A stretch of DNA of 64,000 bases from Flavobacterium aeripolare (GCF_013294025.1 NZ_JABSNL010000004.1:1-64000), one strand, 5' to 3'; positions 26,641 through 35,653 are shown, counted from the first letter of the stretch. The notes: a model not told the origin generated them from the letters alone. Made by a program: numbers and translations.

Positions 26641-26742
26641 ATACCAATACGATTTATAAAAAATCCCAATTGTCAGTTCGAACGGAGTCGAAAACCACGA
26701 GTACATCTTCACTGCGCTCGATGGGACAAAATGGTATTGGTT
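26641..26742. repeat. Long imperfect palindrome inside the redox operon
   Basis: Outer arms ATACCAATACGATTT and AATGGTATTGGT pair, and inner arms TTGTCAGTTCGAACGGAGTCGA and its near complement ending CTCGATGGGACAA extend the hairpin to about 100 bp. It is noncoding and MITE-like, placed between the AhpD-like and thioredoxin genes. A related half-element appears at 29254-29283. Confidence 0.65.
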
Positions 26743-26761
26743 TTAATGAATGAATTAAAAA

Positions 26762-27295
26762 TTATAGTGCTGGAGCAAGAGGAAAGTCAATTGCAACATC
26801 TGTTACATTATGTAGTAGGTTTGTTACGGTGATCGTTCCTATAGCCATAATTAAATCGATAACGTTAGCTTTTGTATATCCAGCAGTATAAAATTCCTCT
26901 AAAGCGACATTGCCTATTTTTCCTTTTGTTGAAACTATGTTTACTGCAGTTTTAGCTAAAATGTCGATTTTAGCATCCCAGCTCGCACCACCTTTTCTTA
27001 ATTCGATAATTTGCTCATCTGTAAAACCGTTCATTTTACTAGTTACAGTATGTGCAGATTGGCAATATCTACATTCGTTTAATTGGCTTACAGCTAAGTC
27101 AATTACTTCTTTTTGTTTTTTGTTGAAAGAAGATGCTGCTCCTGAAAACTGTAAATAACTTCCTAAAGCGTGTTCAGAGTGTGCCATTGCTCCATAAATA
27201 TTAGGTACAAAACCTACTGCTTTTTTTAGGTTATCAAAAATTGCTTGATTATTTGCTGATACTTCTTCTCTTGTTGGTACGTTGAAATTTGACAT
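26762..27295 (-). CDS. Carboxymuconolactone decarboxylase/AhpD family protein
   Basis: This 177-residue helical protein has the AhpD-type active site ECRYCQSAHTVTSKMNGF: the CxxC pair, with Glu before it and His after it, forms the peroxidase/proton relay. Alkylhydroperoxidase D proteins reduce AhpC-type enzymes or hydroperoxides using thiols. It leads the cluster of thioredoxin, OsmC and YHS genes, and a 52-codon ORF and promoter precede it. The AraC-type gene about 2 kb away across the repeat array is a possible regulator, but no site links the two. Confidence 0.92.
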   Translation of the reverse strand: MSNFNVPTREEVSANNQAIFDNLKKAVGFVPNIYGAMAHSEHALGSYLQFSGAASSFNKKQKEVIDLAVSQLNECRYCQSAHTVTSKMNGFTDEQIIELRKGGASWDAKIDILAKTAVNIVSTKGKIGNVALEEFYTAGYTKANVIDLIMAIGTITVTNLLHNVTDVAIDFPLAPAL

Positions 27296-27322
27296 GATTT
27301 TTTATTTTTTGTGAATTAATAA

Positions 27323-27481
27323 TTATATAAATAAGTTGCTTTCGTTACAGTAGTAATCTGTAATTGCCATATTTTGACAAAAACTTTCTTGAGTTACTGC
27401 AATTAATTGCGGTGATTTTTTTGTTTGATTCAGGTTAAAAGCATTTTTAAATCCTGAAATAAGTGTTTGTATTGTTCTCAT
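27323..27481 (-). CDS. Small ORF of 52 residues leading the redox operon
   Basis: I do not recognise it. It runs from an ATG 25 bp past a good TTG-N17-CACCTTTG promoter to a stop 27 bp before the AhpD-like gene. The product starts MRTIQTLISGFKNAFNLNQT and contains two cysteines (ESFCQNM and DYYCNES). It could be a genuine small protein of the operon or a translated leader. Its position fits a real gene better than chance, but the sequence alone cannot prove translation. Confidence 0.45.
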   Translation of the reverse strand: MRTIQTLISGFKNAFNLNQTKKSPQLIAVTQESFCQNMAITDYYCNESNLFI

Positions 27482-27506
27482 AATTGGTTGTTTCAGTTTG
27501 ATGGTA

Positions 27507-27534
27507 CAAAGGTGCGACGAAAGAAGGCCTTCAA
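27507..27534 (-). promoter_or_regulatory. Promoter of the redox operon
   Basis: On the minus strand TTG (27532-27534) is followed after 17 bp by CACCTTTG (27507-27514), one base off the TAnnTTTG consensus. It lies 25 bp upstream of the small ORF. Confidence 0.55.
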
Positions 27535-27650
27535 GTTAGGTCGCTTTTCCCGCAGAGTTGTTCATTCTTCCCTTTTGGTGTTTTTTTACGACAAAAAGGC
27601 TTTCTTTACCAGTTTTAGGAGCAGAAAGTGAAGTGCTTTCAAGAAGACTC

Positions 27651-27723
27651 GTCCCGCTTTTCGTTGCAATCTTTTTATTTTTAAAGAAAAAATAAAAAGG
27701 ATTTCCACTGCAATCGGGGCTAA
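27651..27723. repeat. Dispersed palindromic repeat, copy B
   Basis: From GTCCCGCTTTTCGTTGCAATC to AATCGGGGCTAA, with TCTTTTTATTTTT/AAAAATAAAAAGGA in the middle. It closely matches copy A at 20198-20276. Confidence 0.75.
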
Positions 27724-27747
27724 GGGATGACGTTTTGTTCTCAATAA

Positions 27748-27800
27748 GGGTCATTGCGAGGAACGAAGCAATCACGCAAAATAATGACGACAATAGTTTT
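27748..27800. repeat. Fragment of a GTCATTGCGAGGAACGAAGCAATC-type repeat
   Basis: The stretch TCATTGCGAGGAACGAAG and its continuation match a repeat I recall as widespread in intergenic regions of several bacterial groups. Here it is a fragment next to the tandem array. The assignment rests on memory, not a search. Confidence 0.5.
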
Positions 27801-27804
27801 CAGA

Positions 27805-29232
27805 GCTTCTTCACTGAGACGCTTTCAGCGTGACAAACGGTGGTGGTTAGTGTTTGCGTAATTGAATTGTATTAATGAGTAATTTATAGTTTACTAACAA
27901 AGTGTTGCTTTTTTTAATCAGTTCGTAACTCCTCATAGTTTGTCATGCTGAAAGCATCTCAAGTTTGCAGATTCACTTTACTGAGACGCTTTTAGCGAGA
28001 CAAACGGTGGTGGTTACTCTTTGTGTAGTTGAACTGTATTAATGAGTAATTTGTAGTTTACTAATAAAGTGTTGCTTTTTTTAATCAGTTCGTAACTCCT
28101 CATAGTTTGTCATGCTGGAAGCATCTCAAGTTTGTCGAGCTTCTTTACTGAGACGCTTTCAGCGAGACAAACGGTAGTGGTTAGTGTTTGTGTAGTTGAA
28201 TTGTATTAATGAGTAATTTATAGTTTACTAATAAAGTATTGCTTTTTTTAATGAGTTCGTAACTCCTCATAGTTTGTCATGCTGAAAGCATCTCAAGTTT
28301 GCAGAGTTTCTTTACTGGGACGCTTTCAGCGTGACAAACGGTAGTGGTTACTATTTGCGTAGTTGAACTGTATTAATGAGTAATTTGTAGTTTACTAATA
28401 AAGTGTTGCTTTTTTTAATCAGGTCGTAACTCCTCATAGTTTGTCATGCTGGAAGCATCTCAAGTTTGTCGAGCTACTATACTGAGACGCTTTCATCGAG
28501 ACAAACGGTGGTGGTTACTCTTTGTGTAGTTGAATTGTATTAATGAGTAATTTATAGTTTACTAACAAAGTGTTGCTTTTTTTAGTCAGTTCGTAACTCC
28601 TCATAGTTTGTCATGCTGAAAGCGTCTCAAGTTTGCCGAGCTACTGTATTGAGACGCTTTCAGCGGGACAAATGGTGGTGGTTACTCTTTGTGTAGTTGA
28701 ATTGTAGTAGTGAGTAATTATAGTGCACTAATATGATGTTACTTTTTTTAATTAGTTCGTAACTCCTCATAGTTTGTCATGCTGGAAGCATCTCAAGTTT
28801 GCAGATTCACTTTACTGAGACGCTTTTAGCGAGACAAACGGTAGTGGTTACTATTTGCGTAGTTGAACTGTATTAATGAGTAATTTGTCGTTTACTAACA
28901 AAGTGTTGCTTTTTTTAATCAGTTCGTAACTCCTCATAGTTTGTCATGCTGAAAGCATCTCAAGTTTGCCGAGTTATTTTGCCGAGACGCTTTCAGCGTG
29001 ACAAACTGTGGTGATGTGTTTTTGCGTAATTGGATTGTATTAATGAGTAATTTATAGTTTACTAACAAAGTGTTGCTTTTTTTAATCAGTTCGTAACTCC
29101 TCATAGTTTGTCATGCTGAAAGCATCTCAAGTTTGTCGAGTTATTTTGCCGAGACGCTTTCAGCGTGACAAACGGTGGTGGGGGTTGTTTGTCGAGTTCC
29201 TTTGCTGAGACTCTTTCAGAGTGACAAATTTT
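27805..29232. repeat. Tandem array of about eight 167-bp hairpin units
   Basis: The landmark TTCGTAACTCCTCATAGTTTG recurs with starts near 27921, 28088, 28255, 28422, 28589, 28755, 28922 and 29089, spaced 167, 167, 167, 167, 166, 167 and 167 bp. Each unit holds an inverted repeat TTTGTCATGCTGAAAGCATC / GCTTTCAGCGTGACAAA with a loop of about 20 nt, then a 90-bp AT-rich spacer containing seven or more T. Partial units flank the array. The period is not a multiple of three and no long frame crosses it, so it is noncoding. Confidence 0.92.
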
Positions 29233-29253
29233 GTGAGTAAATAAAAGCGATAA

Positions 29254-29283
29254 TGAAATCTCGACTCCGCTCGATCTGACAAA
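29254..29283. repeat. Half-palindrome related to the 26641 element
   Basis: ATCTCGACTCCGCTCGATCTGACAA resembles one inner arm of the palindrome at 26641-26742 and lies at the right end of the tandem array. Confidence 0.5.
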
Positions 29284-29324
29284 GTAGGGAATGAAAAGCA
29301 GATGTAATGGAAACTATAAAACGC

Positions 29325-29401
29325 CCTAGCCCGGATAGAAGCAGCATCCTTTTATGCTGGGGTTCAGCATAAAAGATAGAGCGGATAGCTGGAATAGCTC
29401 C
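29325..29401. repeat. Dispersed palindromic repeat, copy C
   Basis: From CTAGCCCGGATAGAAG to GATAGCTGGAATAGCTC, with an internal hairpin TCCTTTTATGCTG/CAGCATAAAAGA. It is in the opposite orientation to copies A and B and ends 7 bp before the AraC stop codon. Confidence 0.75.
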
Positions 29402-29407
29402 AAGGAA

Positions 29408-30232
29408 TTAGTTAACTGCCTTTTTAAATTCAGATGGGGAAACACCCTCCATTTTTTTGAAAAATCGGCTAAAGGATTGGATGTCTTCGTAACCTATTTC
29501 GTATGCGATTTCTTTGATGCTTTGATCAGAGTGGTGTAACAAGCGGCGTGCTTCTAGAACTGTGCGGTCTTGAATAATTTGTAAAGGGGATTTTTCGTTA
29601 TACTTTTTGAACAAGTTAGAGAGTGTTTTAGGGCTTTTGTGAAGCATTTCGGCGTAATCTGCTACTTGTTTCTTAGTTTTAAAATTGGTTTCTACTAGGT
29701 AATTGTAATCGCGCACAATATCTAGCGACTTTTTGTCAAAGGTGGTGAGTTCTGTTTGTTCTTTGTAAATGCGGGTGCATAAAATGAGCAATCGTTTTAG
29801 CATCATTTGTAACATATCGTTTTGCAAATCATCCTTGGAAATCATTTCGATAGCAAACATCTTCCATAAGATTTCTAGTTTCTCTAACTCAGCATCTGGA
29901 ATGGCTATTTTAGGAAATTGTGACGCTCCAAAAAACAAGATGCCTTTACAGCCTACTTCATTATCATGATCAGCAATGCAATAAAACGCTCTATTAAAAC
30001 GGATTAATCTGGCCGAATCTATCTTTAGAATTTCTACTTTGTGGTATTCGGTTAAAAATAAAACTGTATTTGTAGGAAAGCTATGTTTGATTCCGTCAAC
30101 TCTTATTTCCATAGGTTTGAGTGACCAGATCACACTTAATCCATCAGTGATTTTCTCCTTGAGTAAGTCGCAATTGCTTGAGTCTATTTCTGCTAATCTG
30201 ATGAATTCATTGAGCTGACCTGTAAATAACAT
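29408..30232 (-). CDS. AraC family transcriptional regulator
   Basis: The 274-residue regulator has an N-terminal cupin-like sensing region (residues about 1-150) and a C-terminal AraC double helix-turn-helix from about residue 170. The second helix region reads EIAYEIGYEDIQSFSRFFKK and closes with EGVSPSEFKKA. The ATG at 30232 (MLFTGQLNEFIRL) is chosen because the longer frame to 30370 lies inside the neighbouring oxidoreductase gene. It is 11 bp downstream of that gene, so the two are likely co-transcribed. Its target could be the amine oxidase unit itself or the redox operon beyond the repeat array. Confidence 0.9.
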   Translation of the reverse strand: MLFTGQLNEFIRLAEIDSSNCDLLKEKITDGLSVIWSLKPMEIRVDGIKHSFPTNTVLFLTEYHKVEILKIDSARLIRFNRAFYCIADHDNEVGCKGILFFGASQFPKIAIPDAELEKLEILWKMFAIEMISKDDLQNDMLQMMLKRLLILCTRIYKEQTELTTFDKKSLDIVRDYNYLVETNFKTKKQVADYAEMLHKSPKTLSNLFKKYNEKSPLQIIQDRTVLEARRLLHHSDQSIKEIAYEIGYEDIQSFSRFFKKMEGVSPSEFKKAVN

Positions 30233-30243
30233 AGAGTTGGTGT

Positions 30244-31308
30244 TTAAAGCTTGTTTTCTAATTTTAAAATTTCGGTAGCAGCACGTTGAGCAGCTACTAC
30301 TGCGCCTTCCATGTAGCCAGGATGTTGTTGTGCGGTTTCTGTTCCTGCAAATAACAAGCGATTGTCGCAATAGTTTTTTCTAAACAACGGATGGCCATTG
30401 TTTTGATGTGGGTACATAAAACCTATTTGTTTGGTGCTTTTAGTATGTATTTCTTTAGACCAAACAGTTTCATGATAAGACGTAAAGGTTAATGCTTCCT
30501 GACCAAAAACTTTCTCTAATTGTATTTTTAATTTTGCTAAGCGTTCCTCCTTAGTATACATTTCCATTCCGGAGCTTATAAATCCGCATAAAGCAAAGGT
30601 TGTGAGTGCTTCATTTGACTGATCGTAGAACTCAGTTATAGGGCCAACATTACTAAATAAAGTTCCAGAGACATTTTTATTACGCCAGAAAGGGGTATCG
30701 TACACAAAAGCTACTTTAATAGAATCTTGCATCCACGTATGTGTTTTTTCTGCTAGATCTTGTAGTTGATTAGGTAAACTAGGAACGACCTTTATATCAT
30801 GAATAAATAGCGCTTGTGGTACTGTCGAAATAACATAATCTGTTTTTAAAACGGAATTATTAGTAGTAATTATTGTTTTTTCGTTTTCAAAATTGATAGC
30901 GGTTACCGTTTCGTTTAAATGAATACGTACGTCTTGTAATTTTAATTTTATACTGTCTATAAGATGGCTTGTGCCGCCCGCAATGCGATAACTAGGACTA
31001 TTTTGTGGAATATCAATTTCTTGTGCAGGAGCTGCAGAAAAAGGTTCGAAATAAGATGTCCCTGTCATGAATTGTTCGTAATGCGCTATATTAAATTCTT
31101 TCAATAATTTTTGCAAATTTATATGTACTTCGTTGAACCAAGTAGCGCCCATTTCTATCTGGGTTTTAGCATCTTTAACGGTGTGAATGCGACCGCCCAC
31201 GCGATCTCGCGCTTCAATTATTTCGATTTCAAACCCTTTATCAAGTAGGCGATAAGCAGTTAATATCCCGCTTAATCCTGCGCCAAGTATAGTAATTTTT
31301 TTAGTCAT
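30244..31308 (-). CDS. FAD-dependent amine oxidase family oxidoreductase
   Basis: This 354-residue flavin enzyme has the N-terminal dinucleotide fold ITILGAGLSGILTAYRLL and the following EARDRVGGRIHTV motif that marks the amine oxidase family. A C-terminal FAD-contacting stretch, RLLFAGTETAQQHPGYMEGA, is also present. Substrates in the family include monoamines, polyamines and protoporphyrinogen; nothing here picks one. It precedes the AraC-type regulator gene by 11 bp. The protein is shorter than typical monoamine oxidases (about 450 residues) but holds both FAD motifs. Confidence 0.9.
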   Translation of the reverse strand: MTKKITILGAGLSGILTAYRLLDKGFEIEIIEARDRVGGRIHTVKDAKTQIEMGATWFNEVHINLQKLLKEFNIAHYEQFMTGTSYFEPFSAAPAQEIDIPQNSPSYRIAGGTSHLIDSIKLKLQDVRIHLNETVTAINFENEKTIITTNNSVLKTDYVISTVPQALFIHDIKVVPSLPNQLQDLAEKTHTWMQDSIKVAFVYDTPFWRNKNVSGTLFSNVGPITEFYDQSNEALTTFALCGFISSGMEMYTKEERLAKLKIQLEKVFGQEALTFTSYHETVWSKEIHTKSTKQIGFMYPHQNNGHPLFRKNYCDNRLLFAGTETAQQHPGYMEGAVVAAQRAATEILKLENKL

Positions 31309-31472
31309 TTTGTAGTACTGTAAGTGGCAGTAAAAATACGAGCTATTTACTAGATAATAGCAATTGGTTTTTTGATTTTTGAGAAAGTATCTGTATTTAA
31401 ATTTTAGAATGATGTTCGCATTTATAGCGTCATTAAACGACTAAAAGCTACTTTATCTCCTTTTGATTTCTC

Positions 31473-31480
31473 TATCTTTG
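31473..31480 (+). promoter_or_regulatory. -7 element for dgt
   Basis: TATCTTTG matches TAnnTTTG and lies 38 bp before the dgt ATG. I see no well-spaced TTG. Confidence 0.45.
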
Positions 31481-31518
31481 AAGAATAATTCAATTATTTT
31501 AATCCTACAATATATAGC

Positions 31519-32865
31519 ATGAACTGGGAACAACTACTATCATTAAAAAGGCAAGGGGATACTAGCAAGCGATTACGAATAGAGCAAGACGACACAAGAT
31601 TAGGTTTTGAGGTTGATTATGACCGAATTATTTTCTCGGCCGCTTTTAGAAGTTTGCAAGATAAAACGCAAGTGATTCCGCTTTCAAAAACCGATTTTGT
31701 GCACACGAGACTAACACATAGTTTAGAAGTTTCAGTAGTGGGTCGTTCACTAGGAAGGTTAGTGGGGAAAAAAATAATTGAAAAATACCCCCATTTAAAA
31801 GAAGTACACGGTTACCAGATGAATGATTTTGGTGCGATAGTAGCAGCAGCTTCACTGGCGCATGATATAGGGAATCCCCCTTTTGGACATTCTGGAGAGA
31901 AAGCTATAGGTGAATATTTTTCTATTGGGAACGGAAAGAAATATAAAGAGCAGTTGTCATCTAAAGAATGGCAAGATCTAATAGACTTTGAAGGAAATGC
32001 AAATGGTTTTTCTGTGCTTACGGCAAATCGTCCAGGTATAGAAGGAGGTTTGAGAATATCGTATGCAACTTTAGGTGCTTTCATGAAATATCCAAAGGAG
32101 AGCTTGCCTAAGAAGCCGACCAACAATATTGCTGATAAAAAATATGGTTTTTTCCAAACAGATAAAAAATTCTTTGAGCAAGCGGCAAACGATATGGGTC
32201 TTATAGCCAATAAAACGGGTGACGACATTGGATTTGAAAGACATCCATTAGCATATCTTGTAGAGGCGGCCGATGATATTTGCTATACCATCATTGATTT
32301 TGAAGACGGAATAAACTTAGGGTTGGTTTCTGAAGATTTTGCTTTGGAGTATTTAATTAAGTTGGTAAAAGACAGTATTGATACCCGAAAATACAAAACG
32401 CTAGAGACTAAGGAAGATAGAATAAGCTACTTACGCGCCTTAGCGATAGGAAGTTTAATCAATGATGCTGTAAAAGTATTTATAGATAATGAAGAGGCTA
32501 TTTTACAAGGTAAGTTTCCTTTTGCTTTAACGGATAAAAGTAAGTACAAAGCACAAATGGATGACATTATCAAGATTAGTGTAAACAATATATATCAAAG
32601 TCGTGAGGTAATCGAAAAGGAAATTGTAGGATACCAAATCATACAAACACTACTGGATAAATTCATCACTGCTTATGATAATAAATACAATGGAGTGGCG
32701 TCAAATTATGATGCGCTCATTTTAAAAATGTTGCCTGAGAAACACCATATAGAAAAAGATAATTTATATGAAAGATTGCTTCATATATGCCATTACATTT
32801 CGTTATTAACTGACGGGAATGCATTAGAATTGTTTAATATAATTAATGGTAAAAAAGGGGTTTAA
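31519..32865 (+). CDS. dgt: dGTP triphosphohydrolase
   Basis: The 448-residue HD-domain enzyme hydrolyses dGTP (or dNTPs) to the nucleoside and tripolyphosphate. The N-terminus contains FSAAFRSLQDKTQVIPL, and the HD metal site appears as HTRLTHSLEVS (His), AHDIGNPPFGHSGE (His-Asp) and VEAADDICYTIID (Asp). Dgt proteins help set dNTP balance and in some bacteria limit phage DNA synthesis. It is a single gene whose stop lies 2 bp from that of the convergent DUF3078 gene, with no hairpin between. Confidence 0.95.
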   Translation: MNWEQLLSLKRQGDTSKRLRIEQDDTRLGFEVDYDRIIFSAAFRSLQDKTQVIPLSKTDFVHTRLTHSLEVSVVGRSLGRLVGKKIIEKYPHLKEVHGYQMNDFGAIVAAASLAHDIGNPPFGHSGEKAIGEYFSIGNGKKYKEQLSSKEWQDLIDFEGNANGFSVLTANRPGIEGGLRISYATLGAFMKYPKESLPKKPTNNIADKKYGFFQTDKKFFEQAANDMGLIANKTGDDIGFERHPLAYLVEAADDICYTIIDFEDGINLGLVSEDFALEYLIKLVKDSIDTRKYKTLETKEDRISYLRALAIGSLINDAVKVFIDNEEAILQGKFPFALTDKSKYKAQMDDIIKISVNNIYQSREVIEKEIVGYQIIQTLLDKFITAYDNKYNGVASNYDALILKMLPEKHHIEKDNLYERLLHICHYISLLTDGNALELFNIINGKKGV

Positions 32866-32867
32866 GC

Positions 32868-33836
32868 TTAAAAAGCATAAGTGATTCCCACACCTAATAC
32901 TTGCTTAAGTTGAAGTTTAGGGCCTACAGTAACTTGTACTCCCTCAACTTCTTCTTTTGCTTTGATATCGTCATCATAAATAATGTGCGCTCCTATATTA
33001 GTTCTTACATGATCGTTTACAACTAGTTCAATTTGTAAGTCATTATCGATGTCGACGTTTCCAAACCTATTAATGTAATCAGAGTAGAGACTGAGTCGGT
33101 TTTCTAAAATGATGTTTTTAAGAATTTCTTTTTTATAGAGCGCTGTTATTAAAAAACCGAGTTCGATTTTAGATTTTTCTCCAGGCGTTAAAAGTGTACC
33201 ATCAGTATCATAAGTTGCCTTTACTACACCAAAAGATCCTAAATTAGCCAAGCGCTGGTCTAGTACAAAAGTCATCTTTGAGGTAAAAGGCGAAATGTAG
33301 AGTAATTTATTTTTTTCTTTAGTAGCATATTCAGCTCCCATACCCACAAATAAATAAGCAGGTGCAAATAATTTAGAAACTGCAGTACTAGTATTAGGAT
33401 ACGAATATCCCTCTGTAAACTGTGTGTTGAAATTTAGTTTTGCGGTATAGTACCAGTTTGAAATTGTATCTGTTCTATATCCAAAAGCAGTGTTGTATTG
33501 AAAGGCATCTTCTGTTTTTCTTAGCTCTATCCCGTCTTGCTTATTAAGGCCGTAACGCATGACTAACTCATTAGTCCAGTTGTAATTTTCCTTAGTATAG
33601 ATACGTGTGAATTTAGTTTTTAATAGACCAGAAATAGAACTTGTTCCTCCAGCATTCCAATTTAAAAATGCAATTTCTGATATGTCAAATCCTATTTGGT
33701 TTTTTTTTGTCCAATGACTTAAAGTGTCTCTTTGTACTGTAGACTTAGGAGTTCTTTTTGTAGTAACAATTTTCTGAGAGAATGCGGTTGCCGAAAAAAG
33801 AAACAACAAACAAAGTGAGCACAATAGTTTAGACAT
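32868..33836 (-). CDS. DUF3078 domain-containing outer-membrane-type protein
   Basis: The 322-residue product has a signal peptide (MSKLLCSLCLLFLFSATAFS) and a beta-strand-rich body beginning WTKKNQIGFDISEIAFLNW, typical of DUF3078 proteins of Bacteroidetes. Most strands alternate hydrophobic and polar residues and the chain ends in a phenylalanine (GVGITYAF), as outer-membrane barrels do. The function is unknown. I took the ATG at 33836; the in-frame ATG at 33860 would add eight residues. It follows dxs closely, so the two probably form one transcript. Confidence 0.88.
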   Translation of the reverse strand: MSKLLCSLCLLFLFSATAFSQKIVTTKRTPKSTVQRDTLSHWTKKNQIGFDISEIAFLNWNAGGTSSISGLLKTKFTRIYTKENYNWTNELVMRYGLNKQDGIELRKTEDAFQYNTAFGYRTDTISNWYYTAKLNFNTQFTEGYSYPNTSTAVSKLFAPAYLFVGMGAEYATKEKNKLLYISPFTSKMTFVLDQRLANLGSFGVVKATYDTDGTLLTPGEKSKIELGFLITALYKKEILKNIILENRLSLYSDYINRFGNVDIDNDLQIELVVNDHVRTNIGAHIIYDDDIKAKEEVEGVQVTVGPKLQLKQVLGVGITYAF

Positions 33837-33865
33837 AAGGCTGGTGGTTAGGGGACGCAAAATAA

Positions 33866-35653
33866 TTATTTTGATTTACTTGAAAAAATCATTTCCAAAT
33901 TTTTAACGTCGATTTTGCAATATTGTTGCAGCTCAAAAACTGTTCCATGCTCTATGAATTCATCTGGCACACCTAAAATTGTGAAAACCTTCTTGTAATT
34001 ATGTGTGGCAGCAAATTCTAATATAGATGAGCCAAAGCCCCCTTTGATAGTACCGTCTTCAATTGTTATGATTTCTTGATAGTTAGCAAATATTTCATGC
34101 AGTTGACTTTCATCTAACGGTTTTATAAAAGGAAAATCATAATGCCCTATAAAATCTGAGTTTTCAATATTGCCTAAAGCTTTGATAACATTGTTACCTA
34201 TAGCACCAGTTGATAATACGGCGACCTTTGTTCCCTTTTGCAATTGGTTCGCTTTTCCTATAGCTATTTTTTTATAGTGTTTGTAATGTTCTTTTTGCCA
34301 CTCTGGAAATTGACCACGCCCTCGCGGATATCTGATCGCGATAGGATGTGCAAGACCTAGTTGAGCAGTATACAGGATATTTTGAAGGGCTAATTCGTTT
34401 AAAGGTGCACATACAATCATATTAGGGATGCATCTCAAATAAGCAATGTCATAAACACCATGATGAGTGGCACCATCTTCGCCTACTAATCCTGCGCGGT
34501 CTAAACAAAATATTACAGGTAGATTTTGTAAAGCTACATCGTGAATAACTTGGTCGTAAGCGCGTTGTAAAAAAGTAGAATAGATGTTGCAATAAACAAT
34601 CATTCCTTGTGTAGCCATTCCTGCAGCTAGTGTTACGGCGTGCTGCTCTGCGATTCCTACATCAAAGGCGCGCTGAGGTAGCGCTTCCATCATGAATTTT
34701 AACGAACTCCCAGATGGCATGGCAGGAGTGATTCCTATAATATTTTTATTTTTAAGAGCTAAATCAAGCACGGTCAAACCAAAAACATCTTGATATTTAG
34801 GAGGAAGATTTTCTTCTGATTTTAAAATTATTTCGCCAGATTTTGCATCAAATTTTCCGGGTGCATGGTACTTTACTTGATCTTCTTCAGCTTGCTTTAA
34901 TCCTTTACCTTTAATAGTGGTAATGTGAAGGAATTTAGGTCCTTTTATTTTTTGTAAACGTTTTAATTCTTTGATTACGGCAAACATATCATTTCCATCT
35001 ATTGGTCCCGAATAGTCAAAATTCAAGGATTTGATCATGTTGTTTTGCTTGTGATTTTTTCCGTTTTTAACTGCCGTTAAATAATTTTTTAAAGCCCCTA
35101 CACTTGGATCAATCCCGATGGCATTATCATTGAGAATCACTAATAAATTAGCATCTGTAACTCCAGCGTGATTTAATCCTTCAAATGCCATTCCAGATGC
35201 GATGGATGCGTCTCCAATGACAGCGATGTGCTGTTTGTTGTAGTCTCCTTTTATATTTGAAGCGATTGCCATTCCTAAAGCGGCAGAAATAGAAGTGGAA
35301 GAGTGGCCTACGCCAAAGGTGTCATATTCACTTTCGGTCCTTTTTGGGAAACCAGAGATTCCATTTAATTGTCGGTTGGTATCGAAGTTTTCTCTTCGGC
35401 CAGTTACTATTTTATGTCCATAAGCTTGATGGCCTACATCCCAAATCAATAAATCATCTGGGGTATTAAACACATAATGCAAAGCAATGGTGAGTTCGAT
35501 CACACCCAAGCTAGCGCCAAGATGACCTTCTTTCACCGAAACAATATCAATAATAAAATCACGGAGTTCTTGAGCAACTTGCGGAAGTTGTTCTTCATCT
35601 AGTTTGCGTAGATCTGCTGGGTAAAAAATGCTTGAAAGTAATGTGTCTGACAT
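33866..35653 (-). CDS. dxs: 1-deoxy-D-xylulose-5-phosphate synthase
   Basis: The 595-residue thiamin-diphosphate enzyme makes DXP from pyruvate and glyceraldehyde 3-phosphate, the entry step of the MEP isoprenoid pathway. Conserved parts are KEGHLGASLGVIELTIALHY, the TPP/Mg motif IGDASIASGMAFEGLNHAG ending in NDN, and GEDGATHHGVYD in the pyrimidine domain. It starts at MSDTLL; the longer frame to 35710 adds no family-like sequence. A TACATTTG element at 35658-35665 lies only 4 bp upstream, so the message may be nearly leaderless or use another promoter. Confidence 0.95.
   Translation of the reverse strand: MSDTLLSSIFYPADLRKLDEEQLPQVAQELRDFIIDIVSVKEGHLGASLGVIELTIALHYVFNTPDDLLIWDVGHQAYGHKIVTGRRENFDTNRQLNGISGFPKRTESEYDTFGVGHSSTSISAALGMAIASNIKGDYNKQHIAVIGDASIASGMAFEGLNHAGVTDANLLVILNDNAIGIDPSVGALKNYLTAVKNGKNHKQNNMIKSLNFDYSGPIDGNDMFAVIKELKRLQKIKGPKFLHITTIKGKGLKQAEEDQVKYHAPGKFDAKSGEIILKSEENLPPKYQDVFGLTVLDLALKNKNIIGITPAMPSGSSLKFMMEALPQRAFDVGIAEQHAVTLAAGMATQGMIVYCNIYSTFLQRAYDQVIHDVALQNLPVIFCLDRAGLVGEDGATHHGVYDIAYLRCIPNMIVCAPLNELALQNILYTAQLGLAHPIAIRYPRGRGQFPEWQKEHYKHYKKIAIGKANQLQKGTKVAVLSTGAIGNNVIKALGNIENSDFIGHYDFPFIKPLDESQLHEIFANYQEIITIEDGTIKGGFGSSILEFAATHNYKKVFTILGVPDEFIEHGTVFELQQYCKIDVKNLEMIFSSKSK

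Noticed and set aside
26406..26753. Plus-strand ORF across thioredoxin and palindrome
   Set aside because: It is antisense to thioredoxin and runs through the palindromic element.
27536..27793. 85-codon minus-strand ORF between the redox operon and the array
   Set aside because: It lies across the dispersed repeat copy B and the GTCATTGCGAGG-type fragment. Its residues are simply translated repeats, with no plausible start signal.
27805..29232. CRISPR array
   Set aside because: The unit is a whole 167-bp near-identical block with internal hairpin and no alternating unique spacers of constant size. No cas genes are in the window.
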